A DNA stretch of 64,000 bases, from contig CAWHRE010000007.1 of the NCBI GenBank assembly GCA_963831705.1, positions 1-64,000 of the forward strand. The letters run 5' to 3'. The notes below the pieces were generated by a model. The model was not told the origin of the DNA. It did not search any database and saw only the letters and a list, made by a program, of their open reading frames with translations. Shown one piece after another: positions 55,685 to 64,000 of the stretch. A program made the translations under genes and the position numbers. The first letter of the stretch is position 1, and every line of letters begins with the position of its first letter. This DNA is from DASQPR01 sp963831705. GTDB lineage: Bacteria; Actinomycetota; Actinomycetes; Mycobacteriales; Micromonosporaceae.

Positions 55685-56658
55685 GAAAGCCTCACGCGTG
55701 GGTCGAGGAACGTGTACAGAACATCCACGATCAGGTTCATCAGGACCAGCACGAACGAACCGAAGATCACGGTGGCGAGAAGCACCGGAAGGTCGTCTCC
55801 GGTGAATGCCCGCAGCGTCAACAAACCTAGCCCGGGAATTCCGAAAATCGACTCGGTGAAGATCGCACCCGTGAGCTGGACCGCGAGGTCAAGTCCGAAG
55901 ATCGTCGCGACCGGCGTCAGCGTCGCCCGAAGCGCGTGCTTCAGAAGGATGCTCCGCTCGGACACACCCTTCGCCCGGGCGGTCCGCACGTAGTCCTCGC
56001 CGATCGAATCGATCATCGTGGCTCGGACGTATCGAGTGTATTGCCCGGCGGAGTAAAGACCAATGGTGAGCCACGCCATGAGGAGGCCGGAGGCCCAGGC
56101 CAACGGATTCTTGAATAGGGACGTATAGCCTGGTGGCGGCAGGAATGACACGTATAGCACCACGATGAGTGCCACTACGAAGTATGGAACTGCGCCGATG
56201 CCCTGGGTCGCTATGACGATGGCCCGGTCGATCGGCGAATTTCGGAATCGTGCGGCGAACACACCCGTCGCGATCCCCGCTATGAGGAAGATGATGGCGG
56301 CGCCGAGCACGATCGAAAGCGTTACTGGCACGGCCTGCGCCACCATCGAGGTGACCGGCTGGCCGAGACGGTACGAGTAACCGAGGCAGGGCGCGTTGCA
56401 CACGGTCTTCACGCCGTCATGGACGTACGTGTGGCCGACGACAATGCCTTCAAGGTAGTCGACGAGTTGCTCGCCCTTGGGCTTGTCGAGCCCGAGGCTC
56501 TTGGTGATCTCGGCAATCCGCGCAGGGGTGCACCTAATGCCGCAGATGTTGCCGGCGGGATCGGTGGGTGCCATGTAGAACAGCGCGAAGCCGGCAATCA
56601 ACGTCACGATGATGACGGAAATGCCGCTTACGATCCGTCTCGCGATGTAGAAAATCAC
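55681..56658 (-). CDS. Peptide ABC permease (DppB-like, 325 aa)
   Basis: MIFYIARRIVSGISVIIVTL and AGFALFYMAPTDPA are the first helix. The transport domain has RATMIDSIGEDYVRTARAKG with VSERSILLKHALRATLTPVA, the EAA-type loop that contacts the ATPases. GNICGIRCTPARIAEITKSL and a Cys pair in the periplasm-facing loop (CNAPCLGYSYRLG) are notable. It follows dppA after a 140-base gap that holds a strong hairpin. Confidence 0.92.
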
Positions 56659-56716
56659 CAGCTGCCTCCTCGGGGTCTGGAGATCTGAACGGGGATCCGT
56701 CGTGCTCGCTTAGCGA

Positions 56717-56756
56717 GTGGTCTCGGTCGTGGCAGGTAAGCCACGACCGAGACCAC
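56717..56756 (-). promoter_or_regulatory. 17-bp perfect hairpin between the binding-protein and permease genes
   Basis: GTGGTCTCGGTCGTGGC (56717-56733) and its exact complement (56740-56756) enclose a 6-base loop. No T-run follows on the reverse strand. In operons of this type a hairpin after the binding-protein gene stabilises that part of the mRNA or partly stops transcription, giving more binding protein than permease. Role inferred. Confidence 0.7.
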
Positions 56757-56798
56757 CTTGCTAGCTACTGCTACTTGCTGAGGTGCGGAACTTCACAA

Positions 56799-58542
56799 CT
56801 ACTTGACGAACATGTTCTCGAAGTTCGGCATACCCATGGTGCCGTCGCCCTCGGTGCCACCGAGGCCAGTGCCCTCGACGACGGCCATCTTGTCGTAGTA
56901 CCGCGGCAGGGCCAGGTACTGGTTCATCAGCTGCTGGTCGAGCGCGCCCCACTTGGCCGTGGCCTGGTCGGACGGGAGAGCCGCGATCGCGTCGATCTGT
57001 GCGTCGAGGGTCTTGTCCGACTGGAAGCCCCAGCTCTGGAGGTCGGTGATGCTGTGCGACTCGAACAGCACCGGGAACCACGAGAATCCACTCGGCCAGT
57101 CAGAGCACCAGCCGGACGGACCTTGCAGCATGTTGACCGGCGAGGAGTAGTCGCTCAGGTGCGAGCGGAGCTCCTTGGTCGGTACACCGATCGGCTTGAC
57201 CGTGAAGCCGGCCTTCGTCAGTGCGTCGGCACGGATCTGGCTGACCTGCTGCGGCGTCGGCAGCGTGTTGTCGTAGTACCAGCTGAGCTGGAAGCCGAGC
57301 TTGCCGGCCTGCTGCAGGAGCGCCTTGGCGGCGTCCGGGTCACCAGTACCCGTACCGTTCAGGCCCGGCTGCGACGGGTACTTCGTGTAGCCCGGCACCG
57401 ACGGCGGCATGAACGTGGTCGCCTTCTCGGCAACGTACGGGTTCTGGCCAGCGGCGGTGTAGAGCTGGTCGTACGGGTACGCCATCGCGATCGCCTTACG
57501 GACGTTGATGTCCGGGATCTTGCGGGTGTCCAGGTTGACGACGAGGGTACACGGCGACTGGCCCTGGATCAGCTGGTCCTGCTTGCCGGCCTGAACCTGC
57601 GGGAGCAGGGTCGAGTCGATGTTGTCGTAGCTGATCGAGGTGGTGTCGACCGGGTCGGTGCCGTTGATGATCGCCTGCTGCGACTTGAGGTGGTCACTGC
57701 CCCACTTGAAGTCCCAACCGTCCGGGTACTGGTGACGAGCCGCGTCGGTCTTCGGGTCCCAGTAGGGGTTCTTCTTCAGCGTCAGCTCAACGCCCGGGTT
57801 GTCGCTGTCGACCTGGTACGGGCCGGTCGCCCACGGGTGCTGCTCGTACTTGGTCGGGTCCGTGTCGTGCGCCGCCGGGATCGGGGTGAACGCCGGGAAC
57901 GTCATGTAGTACGGCAGGTCGTTGAACTGCTTCGCCAGGTGGATGATCAGGGTGTCAGTGCCCTGGGTCTCCACACCGGCGCAGTCGCCGCCGCCGTTGT
58001 ACGGGCCCTTGTAGGTGTCGCCACCCTTGAAGTACGTGTTCTGGTACGTCGGGCCGTCCGGGAGGAGCGTCTCGGCGAACGAGCGGTCGATCGCGTACTT
58101 GAGGTCCGTCGATCTGGACCGGCGTGCCGTCCATGTACTTGATGCCCGGCTGCATCTTGAACGTCCAGGTAAGGCCGTCCGGAGACACGGTGCCGAGGTC
58201 GGTCAGGTCCGGCACGAGGACCGGGTTGCCGTTCACGATCGCGTACTGGGTGGGGGTGCGGTAGATCAGACGGTCGATCTCGGACGCGTCGACGTAGTAC
58301 GTACGCGTCGGGTCGAACGTGTTCGGGGTCGACTCGGCCAGAACCGTGATCGTTCCACCGGTCTTGGCGCCGGCAACCTCGGGCGCGGGACCGTGAGCGG
58401 TCGGGTCCTCGGCCTTGGCGGCCTGGTCGATCGTGTTGTTCGAAGCCGAGTTCGTCGGCGACTTGCTTGATGGGCTGCTACACGCTGCCACTCCGAGAGC
58501 GGCGGCGAGAGCAACCACAACGGCTACTTTCGCTCGTTTCAC
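56799..58542 (-). CDS. Peptide ABC substrate-binding lipoprotein (DppA/OppA family 5, one frameshift)
   Basis: The signal peptide VAVVVALAAALGVAAC has a lipobox with Cys21, then a Ser/Asn-rich linker. GGTITVLAESTPNTFDPTRT and YRTPTQYAIVNGNPVLVPDL begin the family 5 fold, and KMQPGIKYMDGTPVQ precedes an indel near 58107. It continues DTLIIHLAKQFNDLPYYMTF and INVRKAIAMAYPYDQLYTAA to MGMPNFENMFVK. About 581 residues. It binds peptides outside the membrane and delivers them to the permeases. Confidence 0.9.
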
Positions 58543-58580
58543 TTACTACTCCCCTTCGTACTTAATGTGGTGAGAACCGT

Positions 58581-59603
58581 CTAACGACGGGTCTTGGGGT
58601 CGAACGCATCACGGACGCGCGTCACCGAGCAGGCTCAGGACGAGGACGAGGATCGTGATTCCGAGAACCGGAACCCACAGGTACAGCGGATCGAGCCGGT
58701 AGAAGCCCTGGGCTGCATCGATCGTCAGACCCCAGGACGGGGTCGGCTCGGTGAGTCCGACGCCCAGGAACGTCAGCCCGGCTTCGGCGGCGATGTAGCC
58801 CGGCAGTGCCAGCGAGGCGCTGACGACGATCGGCGCGACGCAGGTTCGGCAGAAGCTCCTTGAACAGGATCTTTCGAGTCGGCACGCCGAGCACCCGCGC
58901 CGCCGAAATGAACTCGCGCTCGCGCAGCGAGAGCACCTGGCCACGGATCAGACGTGCCAGACCGGCCCAGCCGAAGAAGGAGAGCACGAAGATCAGTGAG
59001 ATGAAGCGCGGTCTGCGAAACCTGGTTCGGGTCGGCGCTGTCGGTGCCGCCGCTGAACAGGGTCAGGAGGACGGCCGGGATCGCGATCGCGAACAGCAGG
59101 TACGGCAGGCTGAGGACGAAGTCGATGATCCACGAGAGAATCCGGTCGACCCAGCCACCGAGGAATCCGGCGACGAGCCCGGCGACAACGCCGACGATGG
59201 TACTGATGATCGTGACCGAGGTCGCGACGACAAGCGACGGGCGGGCGCCGTAGACCCAGCGTGCGAACAGGTCACGGCCGTTGCGAGGCTCGATGCCGAG
59301 CCAGTGCTGGCCATTCAAGATGAACTTCGGCAGACCGAGTTCGTCCAGGTCCACGAAGTCGGTCGTGTGGTAGTCCTGGCCTTCGAGCTTTGCCAGCAAT
59401 GGGGCAAAGATCGCGATGAGGATGAACACCACAAAGATAGAGAAGCAGATCACCGCGACGCGATCCTTGCGGAGACGATCGAACGCGATGCGCGACGGCG
59501 ACTTGCTGACCGTCTTCACCGTGCTGCCCGGCTGGATGCTTTCGTCGACGGCATCCTCGACGGCCAGTAGGCCGCCCGGATCTTGGCCGGTGACCGGTTG
59601 CAT
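58581..59603 (-). CDS. Peptide ABC permease (DppC-like, frameshifts)
   Basis: ATG 59603 begins MQPVTGQDPG; the upstream frame to 59792 is not conserved. A long N-terminal tail precedes RLRKDRVAVICFSIFVVFIL. NGQHWLGIEPRNGRDLFARW and VYGARPSLVVATSV are DppC hallmarks. Indels near 59010 and 58845 shift frames, giving LARLIRGQVLSLREREFISA and VLGVPTRKILFKELLPNL (EAA loop) and APIVVSASLALPGYIAAEAG. After one more near 58617 it ends RDAFDPKTRR, TAG 58583. First gene of the operon. Confidence 0.88.
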
Positions 59604-59829
59604 CGTGTTCCACCTCCACTTGGAGCCGACAAGCCATTTCAGCCGCGCGACCGTGCCTCTCACGGATGCGAGTGCACGAAACGTAGCTTCAAAACCCTGC
59701 GGAATGGGTATCAGACCAATAACGAAGCAGTCACCGAACGGCATCATCCGGCCTATCGCCAGGTCACAGCCTGAATATCCATCGATAACCATCGTTCCCG
59801 CAAACCGGGACGGTCACGGAGTCGACACC

Positions 59830-61092
59830 TTACGACGGCTGCCCGCCGTTACACAAACGCAGGTGCCAGGCGAGCGCGTCCGGATCGGTGAGACTTGCAA
59901 CCTGATCGATGACTACCCGGAGGCGCGCACTATCGTCGGCAGCCGCATGCCACAACGGGCTAAATACGCTATCCATGACATCTCCCCCGCGATCGGCCAA
60001 CGCCGTCACGAGTTCGGTCAGGATGTCGCGCTGTCGCTCGTACCGTTCGGCCGCTCCGGTTCGGCGCATCACGTACCGGAGGGCCATGCCCTTGAGCAAC
60101 GCGCACTCGGCGCGCGTCCTACGTGGAACTGTTAACTCTGCGTCATAGCGCGATAGCGGACGGTTACCAAAGGTCCGCCAGGTCGCGGCGAGCGCAGCCG
60201 ATACGAAACGTCCGGTCAACACCGACGTAGCCTGTTTGAGGCCGACCAGGCCACGATGTGATCCGTCGAACGAGAGCATCGGCTCAAGCGCGGGATCCTC
60301 GAGCAACTCGTCGAAGACCGCTTGAAGATCACTGACCGATTCATCGGAGTACGTTTCCGCCGCGTCCGCGCACACCGCTGCGCGCTCGGACCCATCGGCG
60401 ACCAGCATGCTCGGGCGGAGATATCCGCTGTGAATGCCGTCCTCGACATCGTGCACGGAGTAGGCGACGTCGTCGGCCCAGTCCATGACCTGCGCTTCCA
60501 GGCAGGTCTGCCGTTCGGTCGGCGCGCCTTCCCGCAGCCACGCGAACACCGGGAGGTCATCGGTGTAAACGCCGAACTTGCGCTGCCCCTCCGTACGCGG
60601 CCACGGGTATTTGCCACAGGCGTCGAGCGAGGCGCGGGTCAGGTTCAGGCCCGCCGACGATCCATCCGACGCGAGCACCTTGGCTTCCAACCGACTCAGT
60701 ACACGCAGCGTCTGCGCGTTGCCCTCGAATCCACCGCAGGCCGCGGCCGCCAGATTGAGCGCATCCTCGCCGTTGTGCCCGAACGGCGGGTGCCCAAGAT
60801 CATGTGCGAGGCCGGCCGTGTCGACGACGTCGGCATCGCATCCAAGCCGCGCGCCCATCTCGCGGGCGATCTGCGCGACCTCGAGCGAGTGCGTCAGGCG
60901 CGTACGCAGGAAATCGTCGGTGCCGGCCATGTGTACCTGGGTCTTCGCGGCAAGCCTTCGGAATGCCGCGGAGTGCAGCACCCGGGCTCGGTCACGCTGG
61001 AACTCGGAGCGGCCGGCATCGATCGGGAGCGACGTCGGATCCTTGGGGGGCTCGTCGACGTACCGTTCCTGACCTGCGTCAAATGTAGCCAT
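59830..61092 (-). CDS. dgt: Deoxyguanosinetriphosphate triphosphohydrolase-like protein
   Basis: The HD domain is clear: FQRDRARVLHSAAFRRLAAK, TRLTHSLEVAQIAREM (His), GLAHDLGHPPFGHNGEDAL (His-Asp) and VMDWADDVAYSVHDVEDGIH (Asp). This removes triphosphate from dNTPs. In many actinobacteria dgt is close to dnaG, while here 18 kb lie between them. 420 residues, intact. Confidence 0.95.
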   Translation of the reverse strand: MATFDAGQERYVDEPPKDPTSLPIDAGRSEFQRDRARVLHSAAFRRLAAKTQVHMAGTDDFLRTRLTHSLEVAQIAREMGARLGCDADVVDTAGLAHDLGHPPFGHNGEDALNLAAAACGGFEGNAQTLRVLSRLEAKVLASDGSSAGLNLTRASLDACGKYPWPRTEGQRKFGVYTDDLPVFAWLREGAPTERQTCLEAQVMDWADDVAYSVHDVEDGIHSGYLRPSMLVADGSERAAVCADAAETYSDESVSDLQAVFDELLEDPALEPMLSFDGSHRGLVGLKQATSVLTGRFVSAALAATWRTFGNRPLSRYDAELTVPRRTRAECALLKGMALRYVMRRTGAAERYERQRDILTELVTALADRGGDVMDSVFSPLWHAAADDSARLRVVIDQVASLTDPDALAWHLRLCNGGQPS

Positions 61093-61174
61093 CGAGGATC
61101 AGCGTAACGCCAACCCCCGATCACCATGGTCAACTAATAAGCCGATTGCGTCCCGCTCACGTGGTCCAAGCCGG

Positions 61175-63885
61175 TCAGCGGGTGTCGGACGAGGGCGACT
61201 CCAGGGCGGCTCGGCCGGCTTCCAGGCGTGCTACCGGTACCCGGAACGGAGAGCATGAGACGTAGTCGAGGCCCACCTCGTGGAAGAAGTGCACCGAGTC
61301 CGGGTCACCGCCGTGCTCGCCGCACACTCCGATCTTGAGGTCGGGGCGCGTGGCCCGACCTTCCTCGACCGCGATCCGGATCAGCCGCCCGACCCCGTCC
61401 CGGTCGATCGACTCGAACGGCGAGATGCCGAAGATGCCGAGATCGAGGTAGCGCGCGAAGAACGATCCCTCGACGTCGTCGCGGGAGAAGCCCCACGCCA
61501 TCTGGGTCAGGTCGTTCGTGCCGAACGAGAAGAACTCGGCCGCCTCGGCGATCTGTCCGGCGGTCAGCGCCGCTCGCGGTACCTCGATCATCGTGCCGAC
61601 CAGCGTCGTCACGTCCACCCCGGTACGCGCGGCCACGTCCGCCAGCACGTCACGCGCCTCCGCTCGTACGGTTTCGAGCTCCTGCACGGCGCCCACCAGC
61701 GGCACCATGATCTCCGGGCGCGGATCACCGCCATTCGACGCAACCTGAGCGGCCGCCTCGGCAATCGCCCGTACCTGCATCGCGAACAGGCCCGGAATGA
61801 CCAGCCCGAGGCGTACGCCCCGCAGACCGAGCATCGGATTCTGTTCGTGCATCCGCCGTACGGCAGCGAGCAGATCGACCGCGTGCCCCGCATCCCGATG
61901 CGTGGCTTCGGCCACCGCGACCGCGACCGCGAGATCCTCGAGCGCCGGCAGGAACTCGTGTAGCGGCGGATCGATCAGCCGGATCGTCACCGGCAGCCCG
62001 GACATCGATTCGAAGATCTCGACGAAGTCGGCGCGCTGCAACGGCAACAACGCATCGAGCGCCGCCTGCCGCTCATCCGCTTCGGACGCCAGGATCAGGC
62101 GCTCGACCATCTCTCGCCGATCGCCGAGGAACATGTGCTCGGTCCGGCAGAGCCCGATCCCCTGCGCCCCGAAGCGCCGGGCGCGCGACGAGTCCTCGCC
62201 GTTGTCGGCATTCGTGCGTACGCCGAGCCGCCGGACCTCGTCGGCGCGCGTCAGCAGACGATGAACGGCCGCGACGACCGGTGATGCCGAGGGCGTGAGC
62301 GTGCCCTCGAAATACTGCACGACCTGCGACGGCTGCACCGGAACCTCACCGAGGTAGACCCGGCCGGACGTACCGTCGATCGAGATCACGTCGCCTTCGC
62401 CGACGGTCACGCCGCGTACGGTGAACTTCTGCCCGGGCAGGTCGACGGTCAACTCGTCGGCGCCGCACACGCAGGTCTTGCCCATCCCACGTGCGACCAC
62501 GGCGGCGTGGGACGTCTTGCCGCCACGGCTGGTCAGGATTCCCTGCGCCGCCACCATGCCGGACAGGTCGTCGGGGTTCGTCTCCCGGCGTACCAGGATG
62601 ACCTTCTCGCCCTTCTCGGCTTCGGCCACCGCCTGCGCGGCGGTGAAAACGACCTTGCCCACCGCGGCGCCCGGCGATGCGGCCACGCCGCGCGTCAGCT
62701 TGTCGCGGCCGGCTCGATGTGTCGAAGGTCGGGAACATCAACTGAGCCAGTTGCGCACCGGTGACGCGGGTCAGGGCCTCGTCGACGTCGATGATTCCCT
62801 CATCGATAAGTTGCGTTGCGATGACGAAAGCAGCCGCAGCGGTCCTCTTTCCGACACGCGTCTGCAACATCCACAGTTTGCCGCGTTCGATCGTGAATTC
62901 GATGTCGCAGAGGTCGCGGTAGTGCCCCTCCAGCGTCTGCATGATCGCCATCAGCTCGTCGAAGCTCTTCCGGTCGAGCGTGCGCAGCTCGTCCAGCGAC
63001 ACCGTGTTGCGGATCCCGGCGACCACGTCCTCACCCTGCGCGTTCTGCAGGTAGTCGCCGTACACGCCGTGCTCACCGGTCGCCGGGTCGCGGGTGAACG
63101 CGACGCCCGTTCCGCTGTCGGCGCCGAGGTTGCCGAAGACCATCGCCACGATGTTCACGGCCGTGCCGAGGTCCGCCGGAATCCGTTCCTGCCTGCGGTA
63201 GAGCACGGCGCGGTCGGCGTTCCACGACTCGAAGACCGCTCCGGTCGCCAGATCCATCTGCTCGCGCGGGTCCTGCGGGAAGTCGCGGCGCGCATAATCC
63301 TTGAAGATCTTCTTGTACGCGGTGACGAGCGTCCGGAGATCGGACGCGTCCAGATCGAGATCGTTGCGTACGCCCTTGGCGTGCTTCGCGTCGTCGAGCG
63401 CGTGCTCGAACGCCTCGCCCGGCACGTTGCACACGGTCTTGCCGAACATCTGAATCAGCCGGCGGTAGGAGTCCCAGGCGAACCGCTCGTCGCCGCCGGC
63501 CTGCTTCGCCAGACCGCTCAACGGTCTCGTCGGTCAGGCCGACGTTCAGCACGGTCTCCATCATGCCCGGCATCGAGAACTTGGCGCCGGAGCGTACCGA
63601 GACGAGCAGCGGGTCGTCTCGGTCCCCGAGTTTGCGGCCCATCGCGGCTTCCAGCGTCGCGAGGTGCGCATCAACCTCGGCGCGCAACGACTCCGGTTCC
63701 TTCCCGTCGGCCAGGAACGCCTTGCATGCTTCCGTGGTGATGGTGAACCCGGGCGGTACGGGCAGGCCGATGTTCGTCATCTCGGCCAGGTTCGCGCCCT
63801 TGCCGCCCAGAAGGTCCTTCAGATCGCGATTGCCCTCGGCGAAGTCGTACACGTATTTAATGGACTGTTGCTTGGCAGCTGTCAC
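61175..63885 (-). CDS. ppdK: Pyruvate, phosphate dikinase (two frameshifts)
   Basis: GTG 63885 begins TAAKQQSIKYVYDFAEGNRD, then LKDLLGGKGANLAEMTNIGL and VPPGFTITTEACKAFL, the ATP-grasp start. An indel near 63520 leads to DERFAWDSYRRLIQMFGKTV, AVFESWNADRAVLYRRQERI and GVAFTRDPATGEHGVYGDYL. One near 62712 leads to the phosphohistidine domain ILTSRGGKTSHAAVVARGMG (catalytic His). The PEP-binding barrel follows (IRLIDPPLHEFLP, FSFGTNDLTQMAWGFSRDD, GVCGEHGGDP). It interconverts pyruvate and PEP with ATP and phosphate. About 902 residues. Confidence 0.95.
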
Positions 63886-64000
63886 GGTAATGCCCTCGCT
63901 AACGTCGGCGGTAGCTCATTAACGAAATGCCCGCTATCCACCATCTCAAACTCCGAGACGCTGCATGGGCCAGATGAGGGCACGCTAAGCGATATTTCCC
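63886..64000. other. Upstream region of ppdK
   Basis: GAGGGC on the reverse strand lies 7 bases before the ppdK GTG and can act as ribosome site. A promoter is expected here, but I do not see a clear -10/-35 pair. No gene up to the window end. Confidence 0.4.

Noticed and set aside
56775..58142. 455-aa open frame opposite the peptide-binding protein gene
   Set aside because: Val/Arg/Leu-rich shadow of the family 5 binding protein; not a gene.

Overview
The window is high-GC actinobacterial chromosome. The signs are a DnaG/dGTPase/pyruvate phosphate dikinase neighbourhood, several ECF sigma factors, a mycothiol-linked DinB-type protein, tRNA genes without an encoded CCA, frequent GTG starts and a pSAM2-type integrative element. 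I cannot name the genus from sequence alone. Many genes are split by single-base indels, mostly gained or lost G/C. Conserved protein sequence resumes in another frame after each one, so I treat most as base-calling errors and annotate the whole gene.

Layout. (1) 1-4507: a carbohydrate-use cluster on the minus strand (GH4 glycosidase, SIS-domain sugar isomerase, start of a sugar ABC importer), with a divergent DeoR-type regulator. (2) 4577-29406: a ~24.8-kb actinomycete integrative and conjugative element (AICE) in the 3' half of a tRNA gene with anticodon CAT. A 52/53-bp direct repeat marks its ends. The left half is cargo: a small membrane protein, a low-GC OLD-family ATPase/TOPRIM nuclease, another membrane protein, and a three-gene operon of an MmeI-like DNA methyltransferase, a DEAD/DEAH helicase and a GIY-YIG nuclease (8853-14781). 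Next come a hypothetical protein and an XRE/creatininase pair. The core module follows (ssDNA-binding-like protein, membrane proteins, TraSA-like FtsK translocase, small zinc-ribbon proteins, DUF2637 protein, RepSA-like initiator, Xis, Int). Between int and the right end sit a kinase-fold protein and a MazEF-type toxin-antitoxin pair. (3) 29434-44981: ordinary chromosome, with an ECF-SnoaL sigma factor, a MarR/MFS/isochorismatase-like operon, tRNA-Asn, a NodIJ/DrrAB-like ABC exporter, dnaG, and a hipBA module with a large palindromic operator. (4) 45022-53437: secreted beta-helix lipoprotein, repeat protein, ECF42 sigma with its DGPF partner, two transporters and a pentapeptide-repeat protein. 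(5) 53480-64000: a peptide/nickel-type ABC importer operon (five genes), dgt and ppdK.

The strongest candidate for an under-described system is the methyltransferase-helicase-GIY-YIG operon, carried with an OLD nuclease and other possible defence genes on a transferable element. Its genes overlap by 4 bp. The methyltransferase shows no clear nuclease motif at its N-terminus, which suggests that the GIY-YIG protein supplies cleavage.
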